DNA of 64,000 nt, taken from positions 1,222,295 through 1,286,294 of the forward strand of contig PJRA01000509.1 of assembly GCA_016987375.1 (NCBI GenBank), given 5' to 3'. Shown piece after piece: positions 22,930 to 35,368 of this stretch (the first letter of the stretch is position 1; each line of letters opens with the position of its first letter). This stretch comes from Brachionus koreanus (lineage: Eukaryota; Rotifera; Eurotatoria; Ploima; Brachionidae). A program made the translations under genes and the position numbers. The notes beneath the pieces were generated by a model. That model made no database searches. It saw nothing but the letters and a program-made list of their open reading frames with translations, and was not told the DNA's origin.

Positions 22930-23492
22930 CTAGGCAATCAAGAGGACGTCCTCTATACAGATTTCTCTAAAGCTTTCGATAGAGTGAATCACCCAAAACT
23001 TTTATTTAAACTTAAACGACTTAGTATTTTCGGAGTTTTATTAAAATGGATTACAGAATACTTGGCCAAGTTCTTCATGGTATTAAATATCGGACACAGA
23101 TGGTCATTAAATTACTTTATACAAGTCTTGTTAGGCCTCACTTAGAGTATGCAATTCCTATTGGTGCTCATATCTAGAGAAAGATAAAAGAATTCTAGAG
23201 GCGAATTCCAAGTGGCAATCTTCATTCACTTTTTCAAGTAGAAGTACAAGAGGTCATCCGTATAAAATTAAAAGAGAAATAATCAAAAATTGTGCCCTTA
23301 GATACCACTTCTTCACAAACCGTGTAGTAAATGGTTGGAATAAGTTGGGAAAGGATACAGTGCAAGCTCAATCTAATGATATTTTTAAAGAAAAAATAGA
23401 CTAAAACTTCCATTATATTTTTTGCACATAATCTGTTGTCAGATTTTCGCATTTATTTACGCGTTGCAATAAACCACTATACTACTACTAGA
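22930..23492 (+). mobile_element. Internally deleted LINE relic ending in an ACT run
   Basis: 22945-23070 encodes the palm motif QEDVLYTDFSKAFDRVNHPK and LLKWITEYLAKF. A deletion then leads directly to LLYTSLVRPHLEYAIPIGA and decayed C-terminal pieces. The insertion ends near 23480-23491 in ACTATACTACTACTA, the tail seen on other copies. Confidence 0.8.
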
Positions 23493-24649
23493 TGATTATA
23501 TTTGAAATTAAAAATCAAACAAAACTTTAAACTTAAAACTGTTTAACTTCTTTGATTTTTAATTTTTGAATTTGTCAATAAAATTTGAAAAGAAATTTGA
23601 GTTTAAACGTTTTATTGAAAAGAAGGATAATTATTGATATGAGAAATAAGTCTAATTGTACAATAATTATTATAAAAGAAAAGAGAAATAGTTTTAAAGA
23701 TTAGTTATAATAGATTTCTAATTAATTTTGACTTTGTATGGTTTTTTGACAAAAAATAAAAAAAAAAAGTACTAGTCACTTTATTATCAAAACTATATTT
23801 AGTTTTTTTTTTGTTTTATTTGGTTAGTTTATTTTGAATAAATTTATTGACACAATTGATGACATACATCGTTGTTTACAGTGCTATGTCTGTGAATTAC
23901 TTAATGTATATATATTTTTTTTAAATTGAATTAAATGATTAAATGAATAAAAAGAAAAAAAAAACAGTAAAAACGTTTGCCTGGGCTGATAGTTTAACTA
24001 CTTGTGCCAACCCTTTGGTTCTTAATTTTTTTAAATTGTTTATGAAAATTAGAAGTTGAACAGACAAAATATCGATAATTGATAATTGATATTTTAACAC
24101 TAATCAATTAAATTATAGCGTCTAAAATATTTCAATTTACTTTTTTAAATTTACTGAAAAAAAATTTTGTATCGATTCAAGCAATTTTACTTTTTTTTTT
24201 ATGTTTTAATTTTTTAAATATCAATAAATAGAATTATTATAAACAGCAGTATATTTATTTTATGAATGAAAATAATATAACAATGTGCTTCAAATTATAG
24301 TCATTAAAAAATTTTAAAAACTGCTTATTTAATAAATATAATGAATAACAAAATAGTTTTTTTTTTCAAAAATAGTATTTTATTTTTTTATTCAAGTAAA
24401 ATTGAAAAAAATATATATATAGTTATGTATATATTTTAAATAAGTTTCTTTCAGTAAAATTAAATACAAAGTCATTCTTTGATAAAAAAAAATACCGTTC
24501 GAAAAAATAAATTAATAAACTTGCTTAATCTAATTTTTAATGAAAAATAAAAATGCCCAAAAATTTCAACTACAGTCATTCCTAGTTATGATCGTTCAAT
24601 TTTGTACAACAAAACAACTTGGGGTAAAATTCAAACTCTTTTAATTTGC
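23493..24649. other. Intergenic, AT-rich, no gene seen
   Basis: 3' flank of TNPO3. Long A/T runs and a TATATATA tract near 24410; no coding or RNA feature recognised. Confidence 0.4.
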
Positions 24650-27600
24650 TTACAGATATAATTGTTCCAGTTGAACTAGCGCATTTTCTATTTCAGTCGA
24701 ACCATCAGACCTTAAAACAAAAATAAAAATTTTATCATTTAAATTTTAAAATTAATCTAATAGAAAATTTCAAACAATTACATCATTATTTTTCTATGAA
24801 TGTCCATCAATTGTTGTTCAGTTACAATTTCTGATCCTTGATGATTTGTTTTTCTTAAATCTTTTAGTACCATCAATAAATCATTTTCGACAAGCTTTAA
24901 ATAAAATACTTAAAATAATTGTTATCTTAAAAAAAACCTACTCTTCTATTTGCAGAAATTAATTCACTTAAGACATCGGCTATGCCATCCTTGGTGTCTC
25001 TGGTAGTCATGTTAATTGTTGAATGGATCGAATTTTCAATCATTTTAAAGCCTATTTCGCTAATAAATCGATTAACAAAATTTAAATTAGCCTCATTTAA
25101 GCCTTTTATCTGAGGTTTATGAGACAAGGATATAAATTCGGAGAGAAATTTTGTCACTGATAAATTGGCATCTCGGTGATCAAGATTCAACGATGTCACA
25201 GCTAGGGTAATGACTGGAGTAAAAATAGAACTCTGAATGAACTCTAGCGGACAGCGCTGCATAAAACGGAGACATAGACGAAAAAAATCGTCTATCGTGT
25301 CTGGATGTTTGCGCAGCTCATCTAAATTTTCAACATTTATACAATTTTCTATGATATAATCAAATGCTTCTTTGGTAAACACCTGCATCATTTCAACAAG
25401 GCCTGATTTAAAATTGTTCTCAGTGCCATAAATGTCCACAAGTATGCTTCCAAGATAGAGAAAGCATGAAAAATGATTCAAGCGATATAGATTGACAATT
25501 TCAGTCACAAAATTACCGAGAATATTTTGAGAATATTTTTCAGTTGATCTTAACATAAATCTAAGGGTTCTACAACATGACTCAGTAACTTTGGAGTCAA
25601 TTTGATATTTTTTCAAACAGTCGGATAATACTGGCCAAATTTGCTCAATAGCAGGCTGGCATGGATGAACATTTCCAATAGGAGAAGAAATTTTTATTGT
25701 TCTGAATATGGCAGTAAGTCTATCCATCCAATAAAGAGGAAGTCCTTTAGAACCCTGTTGCGCTTGGCCATTAAGCACTTTTTGTAGTCCTTCTAATTGA
25801 ATAGTGCAAAGCTTTACCAATGGTTCAGTGATTTCAACTGGTGGCAAATTGTTCAGAATAACTATAGCAGCTTTCAATAATTCCATGGAAGCATCACTTG
25901 GAATGTCTAGAGTATCTGTGGATACCACTATATTCAATAAAGTCTGTAGATGATTTACTAAATGAGATTGACAATGGCTACAAATGTTAAGCATTGTATT
26001 AGCTGCTATTGGGACAACATTTTGATCGGTAAATCCTGTACACACAAAATTTAAGGCGCTTTCCAAATATTGTGGATGCTTGTTGAGCCAGTCGCACAAT
26101 TCTCCAATTAGACGAAAAGCTGTACATTTGACTGAAATGTGTGCTTGTGAAGGTAAGTTTAAAATTGCTTGAACTACTTGGGTTACTGAATGGTCACCTT
26201 CTTGTGAAAGCGACTTGGCAAATGAGCACATGACGAAAAGAGCCGCTTCAATTTCAAACCAAGTTGCGTTTGGAGCTTGCAAAAGTAAACATAATTTTTC
26301 GAAGCATTTATTCGATTCAATTATGAATACAATATCGGCCACTAGGTCGGCCGCTTTGATACGAAAATCGCCAAAATCATCGGATCTAGATGGCGGAACA
26401 GATTGATGTTCACTATTTAGCTGACAGTGTTTGTAAACGCAGTCAATTAAACTGTATACATATGATTTAAAATTTTCGCATAAACTATCACATTTAGAAT
26501 TTGTATATATTTCTTCTGAAATATTGAACCAAAAAACGAATGATTTTTGAAATACTTCATAATCTTCATTTGTTCCACACATTAGTAGCAAATTAAGAGT
26601 GTTCAAGTCACCAAGTTGAGTATTTGGCTCGTTTAATAAATAGAATGATAAAGCATTACACAATTCCGTGTATATCATACAAAAATCGGAGCATTTTTCA
26701 CCGTCTGATTCACTTTCTGCTTGCTTATAGCTAATTGTCAAATTGCATATATTTTCTTTTAAAGAAGTCAATAGTGCTTTTTCGGAGTCCTAAAATAATC
26801 AAAAAGTATTTAAGCAAAGTTAAGTTTTAATTCAATTATCGTTGAAATAAACAAATTTTTAATTTTTCATAGGCTTTTTTAACTTAATTGTTCTTCGAAA
26901 AAAATATTTTTTACTTTACCAAAAAGACGCATTAAAAGATAATTTGAAAAAAGACATTTTAAACAAATAGCTTAATTTTTTTTTGTAATCAAAAGTAATT
27001 TTAATCTAATAAACACTTTTAAATTTTTCATTTTTACTAATCGAATATTTTATTGACGTAAATAGAGTTATTGATAAAAAATAGGATGATGGACTGATAA
27101 TTCTTGATATTTAATTAACAATAATAAACCCACAGGGTTTTTAGAACCCTTTTTAAAATAATTTAACTTTTTAATTGTTATTATAAATATTTTATATAAA
27201 CTTAATAAAATAGCTTTTGAAAATTAAGCAAATTGTTTTTTATTCTTAAAAAATTTTATTAATTGTTCATAACCAAATTTGGAAATTCTGTTAATAATCT
27301 ACCGCGCTATGTAGTGTTAAGAAGTATTAATATCAATTAATAAAATAATAAAGATTTTTATTAAAAATAAGCCGATTAAAAAGAAAGGTGTTTATTTTTA
27401 ATTTGAATTTTTTTTGAATAAACTATGATTAACTTTTGATTAGATTAACAAATATTCAGATAGAAATAGTTTCTAAGAATGAATATCCCGCAATTTGGAA
27501 AAATTTATTAAATTTTGTTTTTTATCACCCAATAGATGTTTTTTGAAAAAAAAAGTTTAAAATAATTTTCTAATCCTTTAAAACTGGATATATCAGTGCT

Positions 27601-29000
27601 TTTTTAACTTAATTTTTTTAAGGAAAGAATAATTTAAAAATTTATAATAAAAAATTATTTGTTCTAAATCTGATAAAAACAAATATTTGGTTAAATAAGA
27701 AAAAGAATAAAATAAGAACGTTTTATTAAAACTATTATGATTTAATAGTAACAATTGTTTTTATAATTTTAATTTGATTTTTTACTTTCTTGATAATAAA
27801 TAACCCGGATATCATCTATTTATTTAAAAAATTAAGAGCTTAGCTGACCGAGTACTATATTCAAATTGAATATTTATTTTAGATCTAAGCATGATGAACA
27901 ACAACAAAAAAAAATCTTTAATCATTGTTTGAAGATAAATTGTTCAAGATTTTTTAGAGTTTTTAACATAATCTGTAAAATTGAATGAAAAATAGGATGA
28001 CTTTTAATAAATTATAAAAATATGAATTCCTAAATTTTTTAAAATATATTTTTTTTTGATACAAAAAGTAATTTTTAATCATTAAAATTCGCTAAATTAG
28101 AGAATAAGAATCAAAGAGCAAAAATATATTCGCATGGTTTAGGGGACGATTTAAGTTTTTTTTTTAATTTAATTTTTCAAATAAATAATTTAAAATAATA
28201 CTTACATCAATGCGAGCATTAAATGGAAATAAAAGAAGAATATTTATCAAACATGTAGTTACAACATCGTGTAAGTCTAAATCTGATTTTGGTTCGGATA
28301 AAATTCGAAATAAATAAACATAAAGTTGAGAATTGATGATTAAATTTGTTTTGATTAATTTACAATCAATCCAGCTAGAATAGCATTTGTATATAGATTT
28401 TATTTTAGATTGATTCTCTTCGAAAGGTAGTAGTGATATTTGTGTCAGAGCTTGTTCTAAATATTCAATTAAAAACGGGGATGAACTTGAGAACAAACTT
28501 CTAAGTTGATCTCTTCTGTTCTGTCCTAGTTTAAGACGCTTATTGCTGATTTCTTCTGGTAAAATAGTTAAAAAATCTGTTAGTGTGTTCATGTGCTCTG
28601 GTTTATTAAACTTTTGAATTATATCAGGCAAAGGATTATGCCAAGAATTCATTAACATTATTAAATCTGACAATGCTATATTAATTTGTGTCTGAACAGT
28701 TGTGTATTTAGACGTACTGAGTTTTTCCAAATGCTGAATTAAAGAATTTTTCAAAGATTGGTGACTGTCTGCGGACAGTTCGTGGAAACTGTTTTGAATT
28801 TTGTTTCGAATTGTTTGGGCGGCAAAAAAAAGAACTTGTTCATTTTCATCTGAGTGCAAAATTTGGTCGGAAACGTACCAAGCATTTACAGATTTTTTGA
28901 AGTCATTTAACCATTGTTCGGCGCTACGACGTTGCTCTTGATCTTGTGTACTGTAGAATGTAGTAGATGCGTTTATTACTGTCTGTTTTATCGAATCCAT
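24650..29000 (-). CDS. TNPO3: Transportin-3 (importin beta family nuclear import receptor), 4 exons, 938 aa
   Basis: Exons 29000-28206, 26789-24942, 24894-24782 and 24710-24650 join in phase. The length is close to the human protein (923 aa). It starts MDSIKQTV and carries the N-terminal HEAT motifs AWYVSDQILHS and FFAAQTIRNKIQNSFHELSA, ILPEEISNKRLKLGQNRR, and in exon 2 DDFGDFRIKAADLV, HPCQPAIEQIWPVLS, SCFLYLGSILVDIYG, RKHPDTIDDFFRL and LDHRDANLSV. All fall in the order of human TNPO3. The C-terminus (VTEQQLMDIHRK) matches the TNPO3 tail. TNPO3 carries phosphorylated SR-domain splicing factors into the nucleus and releases them on RanGTP. Its paralogue IPO13 is less similar in the remembered motifs. 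Intron 1 (26790-28205) is 1.4 kb of plain AT-rich DNA. Confidence 0.93.
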
Positions 29001-29935
29001 TGAGTTTTAGCTTCAAAGTATCTCTAAAGACATGAATAAATGTTCAAAAAGCATTAAGTTAAATATGTTACTAAAGCAAATTTTTTTTCTCGAAAGCATA
29101 AATTTCAAGATGTATGCACATATTTGAAATTTCAATTTCTCTCATCATATTTAAAAAGTTGAGACAAAATTATGAAATTTTGCACATGTGAAATTCATGC
29201 AACCTTTCATAAATTTACATAGCCGATTTTTAGCCAAAATTATATTCTGTTGATGGCTGCCAAACAATCTTCATTTAAATAATTTAGCTCTATTTTTATT
29301 TTTTTTAAAAATTATATGCATTTTTGTATTCCTTTTTGTGTAAACAGTTTTAATTTAGTGATAAATATATTTAAGTTTTGATAAATTGCTGAAATTATTT
29401 CTTAAAATTTTTTTTTTTCTATTTTAGATTTTAATTTAAATTATTTTTTAACTTTTTATTTGAAAATTAAAATTATATTTTATAAAACAAAAATTTCAAA
29501 AAAAAATAAACAAAAATAAATTACTTGTTCGTTGGTTCAATTTCAAGAGATATTTTTATCTTACATTCTGACCTCAAATTTCATAAAAGCCTATTTCTAA
29601 TTTAATTTTTCCAAAGTAAATTACAAATACATAAACAAATGTTAAAATATATTATCAAATTTTTAAAAAAATTTCGGAGAATGTTGAATTTTCAACTAAA
29701 GAAATCTAGCAAAGAATTAGTTTTTTATTTAAGAATTTTAGGGCTAGAAAACGGGGTACGTTTTAAACAACATTAGTTAGTACAAGTACATTTTATAGTT
29801 GAGTAATCGAATAATCAAAAAATGAGAATTTTTTTAAAGATAATAAAGAAGAATAAATAAATTTTCTATTCTATATAATTATTCAAAAATATATAATATA
29901 AAAAGCTAACTAACTACAAGTATATTTACAAACAT
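29001..29935. other. Upstream flank of TNPO3
   Basis: AT-rich; it should contain the TNPO3 promoter and 5' UTR, but no distinct element is recognisable. Confidence 0.35.
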
Positions 29936-29939
29936 AGAA

Positions 29940-30310
29940 AGAGAGAGATCCGGGACCTGGGGTAGGTGGTTGTTGCATCAATTCTTAACAAAGTAAGATC
30001 AGTCTTTTTAAATTAAAGATATTATAATTGTCTCTTTTTCCATCCTAGCGGAAAATGAGGAGGCACTCATCTCCTTTTCGTTTACCTTTTATTTTAGCAA
30101 CGGCTCCGATCTTGCACAGAGGTTACTCGATCGAGTTGATCATCCACATCGCAATTATTGGCTAGTCAAAACCATCTTTGATGAAAGGGTTTAAACATGC
30201 GCCCCGTACTGCAGAGATATTTTGAAGATCACCCACTGTGGTTTTAGAATCCTCTATTCTCTGCTTGCATGCTTACACATTTGGCTATACGGGCTAATAA
30301 ATTAAAGATA
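29940..30310. repeat. GC-richer interspersed sequence including dispersed repeat copy 2
   Basis: The composition shifts sharply relative to its flanks. Positions 30096-30230 share ordered blocks with 590-722 (CAACGGCTCCGATCT, CACAGAGGTTACT, CTGCAGAGATATTTT). The remainder (GGAAAATGAGGAGGCAC; GGCTATACGGGC) is not matched elsewhere in the window. No open frame of length is present. It may be a SINE or a LINE fragment. Confidence 0.5.
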
Positions 30311-30941
30311 AAGAGGTTGAAATTTTTAAAAACTTTAAAAAAATTAGTTTAAGGATTTTATTTGTTAATGAATGTGGTTGTGGATATTTGAGAACTATAT
30401 TTTAAAGTAAATAATAAAGTCAAAGTCTTTTGACTTGACTTGAAATTTGCACATGTCTGGTTTGGGAGCTTATTCTTTGAGCTAAATTAAAGAAAATTTT
30501 TTTAAAATAACAAAAACTCATTCAAAAAAGCAGAAACAAAGAAATTTTTGGCATACAATTGGTTTATTGACTAAAATGATATTTTAAAAATACATCCAGA
30601 TGTTCATTTTTGTCCAAATTGAGGAACATTTTTCAGGTATTCAATAATCTATAAAAAATTGAATAATTGAGGGAAAGAAAAAAGTTGGACATACCTCAAA
30701 AAAGGTGTTAAAAATTCGACCGTCATATGAAAACAAGATTTTAAAAGAAATTTTTGATTAATTATTTTTATTAAACAATCATTATGGTATTTTAGAAATA
30801 TTTGACACTTAGAATAATTTAATGAATGAGAAATTTTAAATTTAAGAAAAAAAATTAACTTATTTTGGCTCTAAAATAAAAATTATAAATTTTACTTTAG
30901 TACTTTTTAGATAAAAAGTTGACTAAAAATCAAACATAAGT
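30311..30941. other. 3' flank of MALT1
   Basis: AT-rich spacer; a GACTTGACTTG run near 30430 resembles motifs near 3310, 11490 and 59640-59870. No gene is seen. Confidence 0.35.
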
Positions 30942-33459
30942 CTATTGCTCATCACTTTGGCCAATATCTGCACTGGATATACTCCAATCATCTCCCAAAA
31001 TGTTTATTTGTTTCTTACTATGAACATACATATCCATATCAGCTGTATTCAATTTTGAATATAAAAGTTTATATTTTTCTGGTATTTTCATATTGATTTT
31101 TTTAACTTGACGATTGTTTAAATCAACACGAATAGTTATAATTCCGTCACAGAGTCTTTCATACATTTCAAATAAATTGCTTATTCGGTACTCTTTTCTA
31201 TTAGACCCATTTAATTGAAGCTTTAATTAAAGTTTTTTCTTAAAACTCAGTAAATTAATTTTTAAATTATTTTAATTACTTTTTTACTTAAAATCGGCTC
31301 GTGACTCATTTTTATATCATTTATTAGACTATGTTCATATTCAATATTTAAAATGGTTGAATTCAAAAAAATATCATTGCTAAAGTAAAATTTTGCAACT
31401 AAATTTCTATTTTCATCATGAACATATTCTACGTTTATTTCTTCTTCATTTACTAAAAATTTATTCAAAAATAAAATTTTTCATTTCATAAATATATTTT
31501 TATTCTACTAAATAATACTTACGAAAATATTCAGATGCTATTTGATCATAATAGAATGTGTTTTGGTCGGCTTTAAGCCAAAAGTTAACTTTATAAAGTG
31601 TTGAGTTAATTTTAACTTTGCTCAGATTGTTTAAAAATGGAACTTTGGACTTTAATTCAACAAGTTCTAAGTAAATATTGATAAATATTAGAAAAAATAA
31701 TGTGAGAAGCAAAAAAGCTTTAAATCTACCTTGATTAATGTTCTCTCCGATTTCAGCAAGTGAAAGATTTTCTTTTAGATGCTTTATGAGCAAATTTGTA
31801 ACAATAGGTCCTTTTGGTAGACCTAAATAAGGCAATTCGTTCATTAGAAAAAATTCATTGTTTCCAGCCAAGCATCCATAAATTATGGTATAGTCCAATG
31901 TATTATTTAAAATGGAATCAATGTCCAGATAAGCAGGCGTATCAACTTGGTGATCCCAATGACCACGGCACAAATCCCAAATGACAGCAACATAAAATTG
32001 TTTATTTGGTTCGATTCGTTCGTCCGAGATAAACAGTTCCAGAAAGTTGTGCAGATTGGAAATTGAAATTTGGTTCATAAGTCCGTTATAGTGATGATCG
32101 TTTAAATGATACTGTATCCTAGTATTTATAGGCATCAAGTAATCATGATGATTATGGCTGTGACCGTGTCCCAGAACATGAAACAAAACAGACACTTTTT
32201 CGGCTCTATCGCATATCATTTTAAAAAGCCTTGTGCATTTTAGAGACTCTTCGGCATTCAAATCTATGAATGCCAATACAATGTAGCCTAGGTTTTCGTA
32301 GATTTTTTTAAGTGAATCAACAGTGTCGTAGATGTCTAGAGAAGAAAGCCATTCATGCGAATAATCTTTTTTGCATTCTTTGCAGTCTGAATAGGAATTT
32401 TTGTCTCTTTCATAATCTCCATTTCCAATTATAAGTGCTATTTTCAAATCAAAGTCGGACTTTTCCTTTATTTGAACTATACAACCAGTGGGTGAAATTA
32501 CTTTTTCGTTTGTTGACTCTCTGCTTATTTGGCATGTATATCTTCCTATGTCGTTTGAGCTCAATTTTTCTATTTTTAATGTAGATGAATTAGATGTAGG
32601 GTTGTTTGACAGAAATTTTGTCTCTCTGGTTCTTATATCGGTTTTAAACCATTCAAATTTTAATTTTGCATCATTTGACTCGTTTACGCTTGCTTTTATC
32701 TCAATTGATTTTTCAAGCTCTGTTACAATATTTAGCGGACTCACGAATACTTTCAAATCTTTGGAAAAAAAACAAGTTGGCACAAAATCATTTTTAAGAG
32801 TTTAAAACATTACTTTCAGATAAATCAGCAATAACTTGAACTCTAAAAAATATATTCTCCAAAAATACTTGTCCATTTTTTCTTGTTTGTGAAATGACAC
32901 ATTTATAAATACCACTATGGGACGAACTTTATTTAGAAAAAAATTAATCAGTTCTAAGCACTACAAAGACCCAAAATTACTTGGCATTCCTAATAGAAAG
33001 ACAATTATTTTCTAGAACTAATTGATTGTTGTAATCATAGAAAGAGTAACAAGGCTTTGGAAAGCTATCTGCTAAACAAAATAACTCTATTGTCTGTCCA
33101 GACTTGATTCGAATTATTTCTTCTAATGGATATTTTTGCTTAATAGTAATGCCCTCCTCTTGTTTTCCTAAAAGCAATAGGCCATCTTCAATATTTAATA
33201 TTTCGAAAGATTCGTACAAATCTTTTAAAGTAACTGCTCTTGAACTCAAAAAATTAAGAATAATCTGCGATGGATTTGCTTGAATTGAGTGGAAAGCTCT
33301 GTCGCTTAGTATTAGTTTGTCATTCAAAACACACGTTAAGTTAGACAAAATAAGCTTCCAATCATTTTCTATCAAAACATCTCTTAGCTTATTTCGAAAT
33401 TTTATCAACTCCCTATTTCTTGTACTCAGTAATTCACTAATTTTTACGTTCAAATCCAT
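30942..33459 (-). CDS. MALT1: MALT1-type paracaspase (death domain, Ig, Ig, caspase-like, C-terminal domain), 6 exons, 738 aa
   Basis: Exons 33459-32981, 32926-32814, 32758-31730, 31666-31523, 31452-31280 and 31220-30942 join in phase and end at a stop. Residues 1-105 align with the MALT1 death domain. Ig1 (about 106-190) has ELFCLADSFPKP and SGIYKC; Ig2 (200-295) has FEWFK and DIGRYTCQ. The caspase-like domain starts at DLKIALIIGNGDY (about 301). Its catalytic dyad is visible: His395 in LGHGHSHNHHDYLMP and Cys461 in IWDLCRGHWD, matching human GHG (His415) and DMCR (Cys464). The C-terminal 200 residues correspond to the Ig3/regulatory part. MALT1 works with CARD-coiled-coil proteins and BCL10 to activate NF-kB, cutting after Arg in its substrates. 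Introns are 50-180 bp. It is transcribed away from BLCAP-PTRHD1, 1.6 kb apart. Confidence 0.92.
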
Positions 33460-35100
33460 TTTAGAATAAATATTTTCAGTAGTTCTTAAAAATAAAATAA
33501 TAAAAAAAAAAGAAGTATCATAAATTTACATTTATTATAATAATTATTTAAAAAAAAATAGACTGCCTATATTATTTAAAGAGTTTTGAAAAAAAAATTA
33601 CTTTCTATCAATCCAAGACTTTTTTCGTTTAAAACTAGAATTTACCACTTTCATTCTTTAAGCTTAGATTTTTCAGGAAAAGTTTTGTCTTTCTAAATTT
33701 AAGTGAGATTATGATCGACAAAAATTTTTTTTTAATTTTTAATTAATCATTAAATGGAGAATTCATTGCTTTAAAAGTATTACTTTTATTTATTCTTAAA
33801 AATATTTAATTGTAACAAAAATAAAAAATGATGAAATCATCAGTTTTTTTAATTTTAAATCTAGTTTGAAATTCGAGCCGCTGTCATGATATGGCTCTTT
33901 TAAAGTTATTTTTTGCTAAATATCAATTGAACCTAAAATCGCACTTTTTTTTGCAAAATTTGACATAATAATGGGAACCTGATATTCAATTATTAAATTA
34001 ATAAAACAAATTGTGGAAGGGGTAAAAATAATCTAGATAAATTTTTTTAAAGTAAAAAGAACTCAGAATTTTGAGGAACATGCTACATAATAAAAATCTA
34101 TAGAATATTTTTCTTTAATTATCTAAATTTTGCTTGAATAAAATTCTATATATATGATTCTAAATATCTTATTCTTATTCATATATCACGAATTGTTGTA
34201 AAATTACAAATTTTTTTAAAAGAAAACAAAAAAAATTTAGGTAATGAGAGTTTTGGAATAGACTAAAATTTTAAATTGAAACGACTCTTTTTCTAAAATT
34301 GTAAGAGTGCTTCTGCAAAATTAATCAGCTGAAACATTTGTTTGTATCACTCAAATTTAGTCTATACAAAAACTTTGTATGAATAAGCTGATTCTTCTTG
34401 CAAAACCATTCTTACAATCTTAAAAAAGAATTTTTTCAATATAAAATTTATGATTTGGTTTTTTGTTCCATTTCATAAAGCCATTAGGTTGCAAATTTTA
34501 TGTTTAAATTTTTCTCAAAAAACTTTATTTTTTTAATTGATATCTCACTAAACATAAAAATTGCAGCCTAAATAACTAAAAATAATTTCGTCTCATTTAA
34601 CAGAATTTCTATGGATAAATTAAAATATAATGAAGTTTTAATATAAAATCAAAATCAAGTCAAACATTTTATAATTATTTATTATTTAAGATTTTTCGAA
34701 TGCAAAATTTTAAGTCTAATTTATAACTTTAGGTATCTAACAGTAATAATAATCAACGAAACTTTAAGTCTTACAATCTTTATTTTTTAACTAATTTTAA
34801 TGTTTATTCATAGATTTGTGTACTTTTTAATTTGTGATTAATAAGTGAAAAATATTAAGTAAAGTCTCAAAAGTAGAAAAAATCTTTTTTTAAAGACATT
34901 TTAAGTACAATTGTTAATTTGATGCTTATAATTTGAAAAATAAAGAATTTATTTTTGCTCTCAAAACCAAAGAATATCATTTGTCATTGAAAATATTTTA
35001 TTATATTAAATTAATTTTTTTTTTGCATAGCATAATTTTTAAACAAACATTAAAAAAATTCAAATGAAAGCTTAAAGCTAAAAAATTGAATATTTAATCG
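33460..35100. promoter_or_regulatory. Divergent intergenic region between MALT1 and BLCAP-PTRHD1
   Basis: A 1.6-kb AT-rich spacer that must contain both promoters because the genes diverge. No TATA or factor site can be picked out against the base composition. An imperfect foldback element (34262-34452) lies in the middle. Confidence 0.4.
34262..34452. repeat. Imperfect palindromic (foldback/MITE-like) element
   Basis: The left part (CTAAAATTGTAAGAGTGCTT ... AATCAGCT) pairs with the right part (AGCTGATT ... CCATTCTTACAATCTTAA) over roughly 80 bp per side with several mismatches and a short central loop. No target duplication is obvious and no other copy was noticed here. Confidence 0.6.
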
Positions 35101-35368
35101 ATGTACTGTTTGCAGTGGTATAAGCTTGAACTAATTATGATTAAATTTTAACGTGGACTAAATTTTTTAAAGGTTGTTGCCAGTTTTATTGATACCGAAG
35201 CCAGTTAACGCTGATTTGTTCCATTACGCATTTTTAATACTACATTTGATAAGTTTTTTTTTAGAAAAAAAACCCTGTACTATTTGTTCAATAATATTCT
35301 TGACTACAATTGCCCTAATTTGTTATAGTTGTTGGGATTCTTGTATATTTTGGTCCTGTTCTAACTGA
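35101..35368 (+). CDS. BLCAP: BLCAP (bladder cancer-associated protein) orthologue, 2 exons, 70 aa
   Basis: Exon 1 (35101-35117) encodes MYCLQ plus two bases. A 55-bp intron (GTATAAG...TTAAAG) is removed and exon 2 (35173-35368) continues WLLPVLLIPKP. The conserved blocks FFLEKKPCTIC and ALICYSCW match human BLCAP almost residue for residue, with two hydrophobic membrane segments. The protein is 70 residues against 87 in human; the hydrophilic tail after CYSCW is shortened. Tyr2, Gln5 and Lys15, the sites recoded by A-to-I editing in vertebrate BLCAP, are all present. BLCAP is a small growth-inhibitory membrane protein of unclear mechanism. The TGA stop (35366-35368) shares its last base with the start of PTRHD1. 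The base at -3 from the ATG is T, a weak context. Confidence 0.93.

Noticed and set aside
23234..23452. Minus-strand 72-codon ORF
   Set aside because: Antisense of the LINE relic, which has clear plus-strand reverse transcriptase motifs.
26215..26406. Plus-strand 63-codon ORF
   Set aside because: Antisense shadow of TNPO3 exon 2.
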